Positions 19,330-28,662 are shown, counted from the stretch's first letter. The stretch: 64,000 nucleotides of DNA from Pseudomonas sp. A34-9 (GCF_029543085.1 NZ_CP119967.1:6331001-6395000), one strand, 5' to 3'. Numbers and translations are program-made. Notes: generated by a model from the letters alone, not told the origin.

Positions 19330-19710
19330 ATGACCAAGACTGTTATCACCAGCGACAAGGCCCCGACCGCCATCGGTACCTACTCCCAGGCGATCAAGGC
19401 CGGCAACACTGTTTACATGTCGGGGCAGATTCCTCTGGACCCAAAAACCATGGAACTGGTTGAAGGCTTCGAAGCCCAGACCGTCCAGGTGTTCGAGAAC
19501 CTCAAAGCCGTGGCTGAAGCGGCCGGCGGTTCCTTCAAGGACATCGTCAAGCTGAACATCTTCCTCACCGACCTGAGCCACTTCGCCAAGGTCAACGAGA
19601 TCATGGGCAAGTACTTCGACCAGCCATACCCGGCCCGCGCCGCCATCGGCGTTGCCGCCCTGCCAAAGGGTTCGCAGGTTGAAATGGATGCCATTCTGGT
19701 CATCGAGTGA
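19330..19710 (+). CDS. ridA: Reactive intermediate/imine deaminase RidA
   Basis: This 126-residue YjgF/YER057c/UK114 family protein forms trimers and hydrolyses reactive 2-aminoacrylate-type imines released by PLP enzymes. The motif order [20 protein letters not shown], then a conserved Arg in [20 protein letters not shown], is intact; that Arg binds the substrate carboxylate. It starts 24 bases after spoT with an AAGGAG ribosome site and is likely on the same transcript. Confidence 0.95.
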   Translation: MTKTVITSDKAPTAIGTYSQAIKAGNTVYMSGQIPLDPKTMELVEGFEAQTVQVFENLKAVAEAAGGSFKDIVKLNIFLTDLSHFAKVNEIMGKYFDQPYPARAAIGVAALPKGSQVEMDAILVIE

Positions 19711-19779
19711 TGCGCACGGCGCGGCCTTCAACCGCCGCGCCGACTGCTCAGCAAGAAAAGGTTTTGAAAGGATTCCACC

Positions 19780-20520
19780 ATGCGCAAAGCGCTAGCTCTC
19801 CCGCTGCTCGCCATTTTCCTCGGCGGCTGCGCCAGCAACCCTGCCGACCGTGATATCAGCGGCACCTGGATCAACCAGGTGGCGATTGATGCTGCAGCCA
19901 AGGGCGGCCCCCTGCGCGAAGCGCTTCAGGCTTACGGCCCGAACCTTGAGTGGGACGTCAACACCAAGGCCGGTCAGGCCCGCTATACCAACGGTTTTGA
20001 GAACGTCGAAGGACGGCTGCTGGGTGAACAATCCGGCGCCTGGAAAGTCGACTTCTATGGCAGCTCCGCCAGTGAGCTGAAACGCGACGGCGGGCAGTTG
20101 CAACAGGCCGCCAGCGATAACGAACCTGAGCAACTCTTCGATCGTGCACAGATTCCGGTGCCGGAAGGCGCACCGATCGGCGCCAGCTTCGAACGCGCGC
20201 TGTATTCGGCCTATATGGGCGGCAGCTGGAAAATCGCCAGTGGTCAGGGCGAAGGCCAAACCGTGCAGTTTCAGGCCGATGGCCAGGTCTCCGGCTTGCC
20301 CGGTGCCGACCGCTACGCCTTGTGCCTGGCAGGTGATTGCGCGTCGATGAGCAGCACCAACGACAACATGTGGCTGCAGCTCAACGGTCAGGGCAACGCC
20401 TACATCTTTGCGCGCAAGGGCAAGGAGCTGGAGATATTCCAGGCAGTGAACACGGCGCTGGCGGATGAAATGCCACAGTACACGCCGGGCGAGCGCAAGT
20501 GGTTGCTGGAGAAGCAGTAA
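19780..20520 (+). CDS. Predicted lipoprotein of unknown function
   Basis: This 246-residue protein starts with a lipoprotein signal, MRKALALPLLAIFLGGCASN, with Cys17 as the lipidated residue. Asn at +3 and Ser at +2 do not suggest retention at the inner membrane. The mature part contains WTINQ-like and GSWKIASGQGEGQTVQFQAD segments that look like repeated beta strands. A segment GTWINQVAIDAAAKGGPLRE follows the lipobox. I do not recognise a functional family. It lies 69 bases behind ridA, and a homologous lipoprotein occupies this position in other Pseudomonas, from memory. Confidence 0.8.
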   Translation: MRKALALPLLAIFLGGCASNPADRDISGTWINQVAIDAAAKGGPLREALQAYGPNLEWDVNTKAGQARYTNGFENVEGRLLGEQSGAWKVDFYGSSASELKRDGGQLQQAASDNEPEQLFDRAQIPVPEGAPIGASFERALYSAYMGGSWKIASGQGEGQTVQFQADGQVSGLPGADRYALCLAGDCASMSSTNDNMWLQLNGQGNAYIFARKGKELEIFQAVNTALADEMPQYTPGERKWLLEKQ

Positions 20521-20547
20521 CCACCCTCGCAAGCCCCGCAGATCCAA

Positions 20548-20637
20548 TGTAGGAGTGAGCCTGCTCGCGATAGCTATTTAACAGTCAGCATAGGTGTTGA
20601 ATGTTAAGGCCCCATCGCGAGCAGGCTCACTCCTACA
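20548..20637. repeat. REP-type inverted repeat pair (AGGAGTGAGCCTGCTCGCGA family)
   Basis: Facing arms TGTAGGAGTGAGCCTGCTCG and its complement are separated by about 42 bases. This variant combines the GTAGGAG beginning with the GCTCGCGA end of the other family. It lies between the convergent ends of the lipoprotein gene and the epimerase-like gene. Confidence 0.85.
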
Positions 20638-20660
20638 GTTGTATTTGGGGTGTCTAAAAG

Positions 20661-21518
20661 TCAGCACTTACCTTCAAGGATCGCGGCGTAGCCCTCGCGA
20701 TAGCTTGGGTACGTCGGCGTCCAACCCAACGCTTTCGCCCGGGCATTGCTGCAACGCTTGCTGCCGGTGCGCCGAACGCTGGCATCTTCCGCCCACTCAG
20801 TGACGCCCAGATACTCGCGCAGCCAGCCCACCACTTCGGCCAACGGCGCCGGTGCATCGTCGACACCGATGTAGAAATCCTCCAGCTTCACGCCCTGCCG
20901 AGCCTTCTCCAACAGGCATGCTAACAACCCGGCTGCATCGTCAGCATGAATCCGATTGCCATACAGCGGCGGCTCGACGGCCACGCGATAACCGCGACGC
21001 ACTTGAGTCAGCAGCCACTCGCGACCCGGGCCGTAGATGCCCGTCAGACGCAGAATGCTTGCCGGGATGCCGCTGTTGAGCGCTACCTGCTCGGCTTCAA
21101 GCATCAGCCGACCTGAATAGCCGGCAGCCACGGTCTCTGAGTTCTCATCCACCCACTCGCCGTCCTGCTGCCCGTAAACACTGCTGCTGGACACAAAGAC
21201 CAGCCGCTCCGGCACTTGCCCGTAATCGTCCAGCCAGCTCAGTACGTTCTGCAAACCCTGCACGTAAGCCGCGCGATACCCAGCCTCATCGTGGTCGGTG
21301 GCAGCCGCGCAGTACACCAGGTAATCCACCGCCCCCACCGGCCAGGTCGCCGGGCAGTCTTCGTTGAACAGGTCACCGGCCACGCCGATCACCCCATCAG
21401 GCAGCTTCGAAACATCCCGGCGCAAGCCATGAACTTCCCAGCCAGCCGCCAGCAATTGCTTGGCCAGACGACTGCCGACATCACCACAACCGGCAATCAA
21501 AACAGAAGGCGCGGACAT
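20661..21518 (-). CDS. NAD-dependent epimerase/dehydratase-like (extended SDR) protein
   Basis: This 285-residue protein opens with a Rossmann nucleotide-binding motif, VLIAGCGDVGSRLAKQLLAA (GxGxxG), and has the SDR-typical VSSSSVYGQ. The usual catalytic YxxxK is not seen: the corresponding position reads YSGRLMLEAE, with Leu where Lys is expected. It may therefore bind NAD(P) without standard SDR chemistry, like other small YeeZ-type proteins of unknown role. The start was set at MSAPSVLIAGCG (21518), directly before the Rossmann strand. It is divergent from the exbB operon. Confidence 0.8.
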   Translation of the reverse strand: MSAPSVLIAGCGDVGSRLAKQLLAAGWEVHGLRRDVSKLPDGVIGVAGDLFNEDCPATWPVGAVDYLVYCAAATDHDEAGYRAAYVQGLQNVLSWLDDYGQVPERLVFVSSSSVYGQQDGEWVDENSETVAAGYSGRLMLEAEQVALNSGIPASILRLTGIYGPGREWLLTQVRRGYRVAVEPPLYGNRIHADDAAGLLACLLEKARQGVKLEDFYIGVDDAPAPLAEVVGWLREYLGVTEWAEDASVRRTGSKRCSNARAKALGWTPTYPSYREGYAAILEGKC

Positions 21519-21706
21519 CAAAAAACTCCCATCGGAAAGCGACAGACTAGCCTTCGCGAAGGACGAACGGCTAGCAATCAAGGAAAAAAAGAAACTCTAT
21601 TACTTTTGTTAACAAGAATTACTTGCAATAATGCACGCCACTTTTGTTCTCGGCCCTACGAGGCCTGGAAGAGCATCAACGTTTTTCTATCTCAGGTCCG
21701 GCCAGC

Positions 21707-22651
21707 ATGACACGCAATCGAATCCCCGCTTCGCCAACCAAACGACCTCGCGCTTTCAGCGCGCTGGCGGCACTGTTGTTCAGCCTGATGCTGGCACCGA
21801 CCGCCGCTTTCGCCGACGCTCAAGCACCCGCCACGCCAGCAGCCACCGAGCAGAGCGCGCCCGCTGCCGCCCCGGTCGCCACCGATCCGGTACAGGCTGT
21901 CGATGCGGCCGACGTTCCTGAAGTCCTCGAAGCCGACAACTCCCTGGGCATGGCCCACGACCTGTCGCCATGGGGCATGTACCAGAACGCCGACATCATC
22001 GTGAAAATCGTGATGATCGGTCTGGCCATCGCTTCCATCATCACCTGGACCATCTGGATTGCCAAAGGCTTCGAGCTAATGGGCGCCAAGCGTCGTCTGC
22101 GTGGTGAAATCGCTGCACTGAAAAAAGCCACCACCCTTAAAGAAGCCAGCGCCACGGCCGGCAAGGAAGGCACCCTCGCCAACCTGCTGGTGCACGACGC
22201 GCTCGAAGAAATGCGCCTCTCGGTCAACAGCCGCGAGAAAGAAGGCATCAAGGAACGCGTCAGCTTCCGTCTTGAGCGTCTGGTTGCAGCCTGCGGTCGC
22301 AACATGAGCAGCGGCACTGGCGTTCTCGCCACCATCGGTTCCACCGCGCCGTTTGTCGGCCTGTTCGGTACCGTGTGGGGCATCATGAACTCCTTCATCG
22401 GCATCGCCAAAACCCAGACCACCAACCTTGCTGTCGTAGCGCCCGGTATTGCTGAAGCACTGCTGGCCACTGCACTGGGTCTGGTTGCCGCGATCCCGGC
22501 CGTTGTGATCTACAACGTCTTCGCCCGCTCCATCGCCGGTTACAAGGCGCAGGTTTCCGACGCCTCGGCAGAAGTCCTGCTGCTGGTCAGCCGTGACCTC
22601 GACCACCAGCCTGAGCGCAGCTCGCAGCCGCACATGGTCAAAGTGGGGTAA
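21707..22651 (+). CDS. exbB: TonB-system biopolymer transport protein ExbB
   Basis: This 314-residue inner-membrane protein has a signal-like N-terminus (residues about 17-36), an Ala/Pro-rich periplasmic stretch, then three membrane helices: IIVKIVMIGLAIASIITWTI, GVLATIGSTAPFVGLFGTVW and EALLATALGLVAAIPAVVIY. The latter two carry the MotA/TolQ/ExbB proton-channel signature. It forms the proton channel with ExbD that energises TonB-dependent uptake of siderophores and cobalamin. The long periplasmic N-terminal region is typical of Pseudomonas ExbB. ATG at 21707 is the first with a sensible export sequence. It is followed by exbD and tonB. Confidence 0.95.
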   Translation: MTRNRIPASPTKRPRAFSALAALLFSLMLAPTAAFADAQAPATPAATEQSAPAAAPVATDPVQAVDAADVPEVLEADNSLGMAHDLSPWGMYQNADIIVKIVMIGLAIASIITWTIWIAKGFELMGAKRRLRGEIAALKKATTLKEASATAGKEGTLANLLVHDALEEMRLSVNSREKEGIKERVSFRLERLVAACGRNMSSGTGVLATIGSTAPFVGLFGTVWGIMNSFIGIAKTQTTNLAVVAPGIAEALLATALGLVAAIPAVVIYNVFARSIAGYKAQVSDASAEVLLLVSRDLDHQPERSSQPHMVKVG

Positions 22652-22657
22652 TCGGCC

Positions 22658-23086
22658 ATGGGCCTGCATTTGAAAGAAGGCGCAGACGACGATCTGGCCG
22701 AGAACCACGAAATCAACGTCACGCCGTTCATCGACGTGATGCTGGTGCTGTTGATCATCTTCATGGTGGCCGCTCCCTTGGCCACCGTGGACATCAAAGT
22801 CGACCTGCCCGCTTCGACCGCCAAACCGGCGCCGCGACCAGAGAAACCGGTGTTCCTCAGCGTCAAGGCTGACCAGCGCCTGTACATCGGCGACGACGAA
22901 GTGAAAGCCGACACCCTTGGCGCCGTGCTCGACGCCAAGACTCAGGGCAAGAAAGACACCACTATCTTCTTCCAGGCTGATAAAGGCGTGGATTACGGCG
23001 ACCTCATGAGCGTGATGGACAAGCTGCGCTCCGCCGGTTACCTGAAGGTCGGTCTGGTCGGACTTGAGACGGCAGCCAAGAAATGA
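22658..23086 (+). CDS. exbD: TonB-system biopolymer transport protein ExbD
   Basis: This 142-residue protein has one membrane helix near residues 22-45 (INVTPFIDVMLVLLIIFMVA). The conserved Asp in PFIDVMLVLLI carries the proton-motive coupling. The C-terminal part is periplasmic and contacts TonB. It starts six bases after exbB, and its stop overlaps the tonB start in ATGA, so translation is coupled. Confidence 0.96.
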   Translation: MGLHLKEGADDDLAENHEINVTPFIDVMLVLLIIFMVAAPLATVDIKVDLPASTAKPAPRPEKPVFLSVKADQRLYIGDDEVKADTLGAVLDAKTQGKKDTTIFFQADKGVDYGDLMSVMDKLRSAGYLKVGLVGLETAAKK

Positions 23087-23829
23087 TCACGACGCGCCGT
23101 AAGCTGACGCGTTACAGCGGTAGCCTGGCCGTGGTGCTGGGCGTTCACGCGCTGGCCATCGCGCTGGCGTTGAACTGGACCGCCCGCCCGCCCATCGAGT
23201 TGCCGCCACAGGCAATGATGGTCGAACTGGCCCCGGTTCCGGCCCCGCCACCGCCTGCTCCGCCGAAAGTCGTCACACCACCGCAGCCACCGGCTCCGGT
23301 TGAAGAGTTGCCGATTCCGAAGCTGGCCGAAGCACCGAAAGCGGAAATCGCGGTGCAGAAACCCAAGCCGAAGCCCAAGCCGAAACCGCCAAAGCCGGTC
23401 GAGAAGAAGCTGCCTGATCCGCCGAAGGAAAAACCTTCCGAGGAAAAACCGGCTGACACGCAACCGACTCAGGCGCCGACGGAGAAATCCGCCCAGCCTG
23501 CACCGGGTCCGTCGCCTGCTCAGATGGCTGCCAAAGCCAGCTGGCAAGGCACCCTGCTCGCGCATTTGGCCAAGTACAAAAAGTACCCGGCCAGTGCTCA
23601 GGCACGGGGCAAGGAAGGCTTGAATCGCCTGCGTTTCGTGGTCGATGCCGAAGGTAATGTGTTGTCGTTCGAACTGGTGGGCCGCTCGGGCAACGCTGAT
23701 CTGGACCGGGCCACCCTGGAAATGATCCGCCGCGCGCAGCCGCTGCCCAAGCCACCGGTCGACATGCTGAACAACGGCTCGATCGAAATTGTTGCGCCGT
23801 TTGTTTACTCCCTCGAACGCCGCCGCTAA
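23083..23829 (+). CDS. tonB: Energy transducer TonB
   Basis: This 248-residue protein has one N-terminal membrane helix (about residues 13-32), a long Pro/Lys/Glu-rich periplasmic spacer with repeats of PKPKPKPKPP, and a C-terminal TonB domain from about residue 150 (KYKKYPASAQARGKEGLNRL). It transmits ExbBD energy to outer-membrane receptors via their TonB boxes. The spacer codons make a low-complexity stretch near 23.36-23.50 kb. The start overlaps the exbD stop. Confidence 0.95.
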   Translation: MITTRRKLTRYSGSLAVVLGVHALAIALALNWTARPPIELPPQAMMVELAPVPAPPPPAPPKVVTPPQPPAPVEELPIPKLAEAPKAEIAVQKPKPKPKPKPPKPVEKKLPDPPKEKPSEEKPADTQPTQAPTEKSAQPAPGPSPAQMAAKASWQGTLLAHLAKYKKYPASAQARGKEGLNRLRFVVDAEGNVLSFELVGRSGNADLDRATLEMIRRAQPLPKPPVDMLNNGSIEIVAPFVYSLERRR

Positions 23830-23839
23830 ATAGCAGATC

Positions 23840-23915
23840 AAAAGATCGCAGCCTTCGGCAGCTCCTACAGATGATCGCATTTCAATGTAGGAGCTGCCGA
23901 AGGCTGCGATCTTTT
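23840..23915. repeat. REP-type inverted repeat pair (GTAGGAGCTGCCG family, opposite order)
   Basis: Here the arms point outward in reverse order: AAAGATCGCAGCCTTCGGCA comes first, then GTAGGAGCTGCCGAAGGCTG. It is still a long inverted repeat with a 20-base spacer. It begins 10 bases after tonB and may end the exbBD-tonB transcript. Confidence 0.87.
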
Positions 23916-24011
23916 GCTTTTTGCCGCAGTCGCATTGAGCGCTCAGTCTGATAACGTGCGTCTATCGATTGCAGCCGGTATGCTTGGCCCGCATCTTCAT
24001 GGACGCTTGCT

Positions 24012-24941
24012 ATGACCCTCACAGAATTACGCTACATCGTTACCCTCGCCCAAGAGCAGCATTTCGGCCACGCCGCCGAACGTTGCCACGTCAGCCAGCC
24101 GACCCTGTCGGTGGGCGTGAAAAAGCTTGAAGACGAACTCGGTGTGCTGATTTTCGAGCGCAGCAAAAGCGCCGTGCGCCTGACCCCGGTCGGCGAAGGC
24201 ATCGTCGCCCAGGCACAAAAAGTCCTGGAGCAAGCGCAAGGCATCCGCGAACTGGCCCAGGCCGGCAAGAACCAGCTGACCGCACCGCTGAAAGTCGGCG
24301 CGATCTACACCGTCGGCCCTTACCTGTTCCCGCACCTGATTCCGCAACTGCACCGGGTCGCCCCGCAGATGCCGTTGTACATCGAAGAAAACTTCACCCA
24401 CGTGCTGCGCGACAAACTGCGCAACGGCGAGCTCGACGCGATCATCATCGCCCTGCCGTTCAATGAAGCCGACGTGCTGACCCTGCCGCTCTACGACGAG
24501 CCGTTCTACGTCCTGATGCCGGCCCAGCACCCGTGGACGCAAAAAGAAACCATCGACGCCGGCCTGCTCAACGACAAGAGCCTGCTGCTGCTCGGCGAAG
24601 GCCACTGCTTCCGTGATCAGGTTCTCGAAGCCTGCCCGACCCTGACCAAGGGCAACGACGGCGCCAAGCACACCACGGTCGAATCCAGCTCGCTGGAAAC
24701 CATTCGGCACATGGTCGCGTCCGGCCTGGGCATCTCGATCCTGCCGTTGTCGGCGGTCGACAGCCACCACTACGCCCCGGGCGTGATCGAAGTGCGGCCG
24801 CTGTCGCCACCGGTGCCGTTCCGCACCGTGGCCATTGCCTGGCGCGCGAGCTTCCCACGGCCAAAAGCCATCGAGATCCTCGCCGACTCCATTCGCCTGT
24901 GTTCGGTGGCCAAGCCAGCGGCACCGGTTACGGCCGGTTAA
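24012..24941 (+). CDS. oxyR: Hydrogen peroxide-responsive LysR-type regulator OxyR
   Basis: This 309-residue LysR-family protein has an N-terminal helix-turn-helix (HFGHAAERCHVSQPTLSVGV) and a sensory domain with the redox cysteines at the classical positions Cys199 and Cys208 (GEGHCFRDQVLEACP). Oxidation of these by H2O2 to a disulfide switches the tetramer to an activator of catalase, alkyl hydroperoxide reductase and related genes. The gene is followed by recG after nine bases, the known oxyR-recG operon of Pseudomonas. Confidence 0.96.
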   Translation: MTLTELRYIVTLAQEQHFGHAAERCHVSQPTLSVGVKKLEDELGVLIFERSKSAVRLTPVGEGIVAQAQKVLEQAQGIRELAQAGKNQLTAPLKVGAIYTVGPYLFPHLIPQLHRVAPQMPLYIEENFTHVLRDKLRNGELDAIIIALPFNEADVLTLPLYDEPFYVLMPAQHPWTQKETIDAGLLNDKSLLLLGEGHCFRDQVLEACPTLTKGNDGAKHTTVESSSLETIRHMVASGLGISILPLSAVDSHHYAPGVIEVRPLSPPVPFRTVAIAWRASFPRPKAIEILADSIRLCSVAKPAAPVTAG

Positions 24942-24950
24942 GCGAGCGTC

Positions 24951-27026
24951 ATGACGGAGCTGTCGCAAGTGTCGGTGACGGCACTCAAGGGTGTCGGCGA
25001 AGCCATGGCCGAGAAGTTGGCCAAGGTCGGCCTGGAAAATCTCCAGGACGTGCTGTTCCACCTGCCGTTGCGCTATCAGGATCGCACCCGCGTGGTGCCG
25101 ATCGGCGCATTGCGGCCAGGGCAGGACGCCGTGGTCGAAGGCACTGTCAGTGGTGCCGATGTGGTCATGGGCCGCCGGCGCAGCCTCGTCGTGCGTTTGC
25201 AGGACGGCACCGGCGGCCTCAGTCTGCGCTTTTACCATTTCAGCAACGCGCAGAAAGAAGGCCTCAAGCGCGGCACGCGGGTTCGCTGCTACGGCGAAGC
25301 CCGGCCCGGCGCCTCAGGACTGGAAATCTACCACCCGGAATACCGCGCCATCACCGGCGACGAACCGCCGCCGGTGGACGAAACCCTGACCCCGGTTTAT
25401 CCGCTCACCGAAGGCCTGACCCAGGCACGTCTGCGCCAGTTGTGTATGCAAACGCTGACCATGCTTAAGCCTGACACCCTGCCCGACTGGTTGCCGACCG
25501 AACTGGCCCGCGACTATCAACTGGCGCCGCTGGCCGATGCGATCCGCTACCTGCACAACCCGCCCGCCGATGCCGACGTCGACGAACTCGCCCTCGGTCA
25601 TCACTGGGCCCAGCATCGCCTCGCCTTCGAAGAGCTGCTGACCCACCAACTGTCGCAGCAACGCCTGCGCGAAAGCATGCGTTCGCTGCGCGCACCCGCG
25701 ATGCCGAAAGCGACCAAGCTGCCGCCGAAATATCTGGCCAACCTCGGCTTCAACCCGACCGGCGCCCAACAGCGCGTCGGCAACGAAATCGCCTACGACC
25801 TCAGCCAGCACGAACCGATGCTGCGCCTGATTCAGGGCGACGTCGGCGCGGGTAAAACCGTGGTCGCCGCCCTCGCCGCCCTGCAAGCGCTGGAGGCCGG
25901 TTATCAAGTCGCGCTGATGGCGCCGACCGAGATCCTTGCCGAACAACACTTCATCACCTTCAAGCGTTGGCTCGAACCGCTGGGCATCGAAGTCGCGTGG
26001 CTGGCCGGCAAGCTCAAGGGCAAGAACCGTGTTGCCGCGCTGGAGCAGATCGCCAGCGGCACGCCAATGGTGGTTGGCACCCACGCGCTGTTTCAGGACG
26101 AAGTGCAATTCAAGAACCTCGCGTTGGTGATCATCGACGAACAACACCGCTTCGGCGTGCAACAGCGTCTGGCGCTGCGGCAGAAAGGCGTTGGCGGGCG
26201 CATGTGCCCGCATCAACTGATCATGACCGCCACGCCGATTCCACGGACGCTGGCAATGAGCGCCTACGCCGACCTCGACACTTCGATCCTCGATGAACTG
26301 CCGCCGGGTCGAACCCCGGTCAACACTGTGCTGGTCACCGACACCCGCCGCGTCGAAGTCATCGAACGGGTGCGCAGCGCCTGCGCCGAAGGGCGTCAGG
26401 CCTATTGGGTGTGCACGCTGATTGAAGAATCCGAAGAGCTGACCTGTCAGGCCGCCGAAACCACGTTTGAAGACCTCACTCTTGCCCTCGGCGAACTGAA
26501 AGTCGGGCTGATTCACGGGCGCATGAAACCCGTGGAGAAAGCCGCCGTCATGGCCGAATTCAAGGCCGGCAACCTGCAACTCCTGGTCGCGACCACGGTG
26601 ATCGAAGTCGGCGTCGACGTGCCCAACGCCAGCCTGATGATCATCGAAAACCCCGAACGCCTGGGCCTCGCGCAACTGCACCAGTTGCGCGGCCGCGTCG
26701 GCCGAGGCAGCGCCGCCAGCCATTGCGTGCTGCTCTACCATCCGCCGTTGTCGCAAATTGGTCGCCAGCGCCTGGGCATCATGCGCGAGACCAACGACGG
26801 CTTCGTCATCGCCGAAAAAGACCTCGAACTGCGCGGCCCCGGCGAAATGCTCGGCACCCGCCAGACCGGCCTGCTGCAATTCAAAGTCGCCGACCTGATG
26901 CGCGACGCCGACCTGCTGCCCGCCGTGCGCGACGCCGCGCAAGCGCTACTGGAACGCTGGCCGACCCACGTCAGCCCATTGCTCGATCGCTGGCTGCGCC
27001 ACGGGCAGCAATACGGCCAAGTGTGA
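24951..27026 (+). CDS. recG: ATP-dependent DNA helicase RecG
   Basis: This 691-residue helicase remodels stalled forks and branched DNA. The N-terminal wedge/OB region (about 1-235, VVEGTVSGADVVMGRRRSLV) is followed by helicase domain 1 with Walker A GDVGAGKTVVAALAAL and the DEQH box VIIDEQHRFGVQQR. Domain 2 has LVATTVIEVGVDVPNASLMI and LHQLRGRVGRG. Length is standard. It follows oxyR by nine bases, and oxyR-recG co-transcription links it to oxidative damage tolerance in Pseudomonas. Confidence 0.96.
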   Translation: MTELSQVSVTALKGVGEAMAEKLAKVGLENLQDVLFHLPLRYQDRTRVVPIGALRPGQDAVVEGTVSGADVVMGRRRSLVVRLQDGTGGLSLRFYHFSNAQKEGLKRGTRVRCYGEARPGASGLEIYHPEYRAITGDEPPPVDETLTPVYPLTEGLTQARLRQLCMQTLTMLKPDTLPDWLPTELARDYQLAPLADAIRYLHNPPADADVDELALGHHWAQHRLAFEELLTHQLSQQRLRESMRSLRAPAMPKATKLPPKYLANLGFNPTGAQQRVGNEIAYDLSQHEPMLRLIQGDVGAGKTVVAALAALQALEAGYQVALMAPTEILAEQHFITFKRWLEPLGIEVAWLAGKLKGKNRVAALEQIASGTPMVVGTHALFQDEVQFKNLALVIIDEQHRFGVQQRLALRQKGVGGRMCPHQLIMTATPIPRTLAMSAYADLDTSILDELPPGRTPVNTVLVTDTRRVEVIERVRSACAEGRQAYWVCTLIEESEELTCQAAETTFEDLTLALGELKVGLIHGRMKPVEKAAVMAEFKAGNLQLLVATTVIEVGVDVPNASLMIIENPERLGLAQLHQLRGRVGRGSAASHCVLLYHPPLSQIGRQRLGIMRETNDGFVIAEKDLELRGPGEMLGTRQTGLLQFKVADLMRDADLLPAVRDAAQALLERWPTHVSPLLDRWLRHGQQYGQV

Positions 27027-27105
27027 GCACCGTCGCAGTTTCTGACAGATCGTTCTGACCAAGGTGGTTATACTCCTGCCATTGTTTCAAAAACGGATAC
27101 AGATC

Positions 27106-28506
27106 ATGACCGAAGCCGCTCTCGCCCCCGAATCCCCGCACGCGCCGTCTGTCATTCGGCTGCTGCTAGGCAAACTCGGGATCGCCTACGAAGAAGTGCT
27201 CGACCACCACGGCCTCAATGCATCGCGCAAGGTACAAGCCGTGTTGCTGGACGACGCCGTCGGCGCGTTGATGGTGCTGTTTCCACAGAGCCAGTTGCTG
27301 GATCTCAATCGCCTCGCCGAACTCACCGGCCGTCGTCTGACCGCCGTCTCGACCGAGCGCCTGGAAAAGATGCTCGGCAAACACAGCCTGAGCCTGCTGC
27401 CAGGCCTGCCGGCGCTGACCAGTTCGCCGTGCCTCTACGAAGAAAGCCTGCTGCGCGAACCGAAGCTGCTGATCAACTCCGGCGAGCCAGGCCTGCTGCT
27501 GGAAATCGCCAGCGAAGACTTCAAGACCATGCTGACCAAGGCCAGCGCCGCCAACTTCGGCGAAGCCCTGAGCAGCATCCGCCCGAACCTCGACCGCCCG
27601 GACGATGACCGCGAGGAAATCACCCAGGCCGTGCAGGCGTTCACCGCGCGGCGCATCCAGCAACGTCTGGAAGCGACCATCGAGATTCCACCGCTGGCCG
27701 AAACCGCACAAAAAATCATCAAGCTGCGCGTTGACCCCAACGCCACCATCGACGACATCACCGGTGTGGTCGAAACCGACCCGGCGCTGGCCGCGCAAGT
27801 GGTGAGCTGGGCGGCGTCGCCGTACTACGCCTCGCCGGGCAAAATTCGTTCGGTGGAAGACGCGATCGTCCGCGTGCTCGGCTTCGATCTGGTGATCAAC
27901 CTGGCGCTGGGCCTGGCCCTCGGCAAGACCCTGAGCCTGCCGAAAGACCACCCGCAACACACCACGCCGTACTGGCAGCAATCGATCTACACCGCCGCCG
28001 TCATCGAAGGCCTGACCCGCGCCATGCCGCGCGCCCAGCGCCCGGAAGCCGGCCTGACCTACTTGGCTGGCTTGCTGCACAACTTCGGTTACCTGCTGCT
28101 GGCCCACGTGTTCCCGCCGCACTTCTCGCTGATCTGCCGCCACCTGGAGGTCAACCCGCACTTGTGCCACAGCTACATCGAGCAGCACCTGCTCGGTATT
28201 AGCCGCGAACAGATCGGCTCGTGGCTGATGCGCTACTGGGACATGCCCGATGAACTGGCCACCGCCCTGCGCTTCCAGCACGACCCAAGCTACGACGGCG
28301 CCTACGCCGAATACCCGAACCTCGTCTGCCTGGCCGTGCGCCTGCTGCGCAGCCGCGGCATCGGCTCCGGCCCGGATGAAGACATCCCCGACGCCCTGCT
28401 CGAACGCGTCGGCCTGACCCGCGACAAGGCCAACGACGTCGTCAGCAAAGTCCTCGAAGCCGAAGTGCTGCTGCGCGAACTGGCCTCGCAGTTCAGCCAG
28501 GCCTAA
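27106..28506 (+). CDS. HDOD-domain protein with N-terminal YbaK-like domain
   Basis: This 466-residue protein combines an N-terminal half resembling aminoacyl-tRNA editing (YbaK/EbsC) folds (VIRLLLGKLGIAYEEVLDHH onward) with a C-terminal HDOD domain from about residue 188. The HDOD part shows IPPLAETAQKIIKLRVDPNA, then SVEDAIVRVLGFDLVINLAL and GLTYLAGLLHNFGYLLLAHV. HDOD domains are HD-like regulators usually lacking metal-dependent hydrolysis. This gene follows recG in other Pseudomonas as well. A signalling or stress role is likely, but no specific function is established. The start at 27106 excludes an upstream ILLPLFQK stretch. Confidence 0.82.
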   Translation: MTEAALAPESPHAPSVIRLLLGKLGIAYEEVLDHHGLNASRKVQAVLLDDAVGALMVLFPQSQLLDLNRLAELTGRRLTAVSTERLEKMLGKHSLSLLPGLPALTSSPCLYEESLLREPKLLINSGEPGLLLEIASEDFKTMLTKASAANFGEALSSIRPNLDRPDDDREEITQAVQAFTARRIQQRLEATIEIPPLAETAQKIIKLRVDPNATIDDITGVVETDPALAAQVVSWAASPYYASPGKIRSVEDAIVRVLGFDLVINLALGLALGKTLSLPKDHPQHTTPYWQQSIYTAAVIEGLTRAMPRAQRPEAGLTYLAGLLHNFGYLLLAHVFPPHFSLICRHLEVNPHLCHSYIEQHLLGISREQIGSWLMRYWDMPDELATALRFQHDPSYDGAYAEYPNLVCLAVRLLRSRGIGSGPDEDIPDALLERVGLTRDKANDVVSKVLEAEVLLRELASQFSQA

Positions 28507-28510
28507 AAAC

Positions 28511-28575
28511 TTCGCGAGCAAGCTCGCTCCCACAAGGTTTCGGTGACCTCCTGTGGGAGCGAGCTTGCTCGCGAA
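28511..28575. repeat. REP-type inverted repeat pair (GAGCGAGCTTGCTCGCGA family)
   Basis: Facing arms TTCGCGAGCAAGCTCGCTCC and complement are separated by an 18-base spacer. It is the second copy of the repeat at 411-502, in the opposite order, and begins four bases after the HDOD gene stop. Confidence 0.88.
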
Positions 28576-28607
28576 CAATCCAACTCGGTCTAACTGACCA
28601 CCCTGAT

Positions 28608-28632
28608 CGTTCCCACGCTCTGCGTGGGAACG
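28608..28632. repeat. Perfect palindrome CGTTCCCACG-CTCTG-CGTGGGAACG
   Basis: A ten-base stem with a five-base loop. It is a separate, shorter repeat type adjacent to the REP pair, without a T tract. I know this motif as a recurrent intergenic element in fluorescent Pseudomonas; a function is not known to me. Confidence 0.75.
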
Positions 28633-28662
28633 CATCCCGTGACGTTCCGCGTCAGCAAAGGC

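Noticed and set aside
21600-21650. Possible Fur box upstream of exbB (CAAG-AATTA-CTTG)
   Set aside because: Iron control of exbBD-tonB is expected, but this palindrome does not match the Fur consensus well enough to call by eye.
23300-23500. Short tandem-like repeats resembling a repeat array
   Set aside because: These are the Pro/Lys/Glu codons of the TonB spacer (repeated CCGAAGCCCAAG), not CRISPR or mobile repeats.
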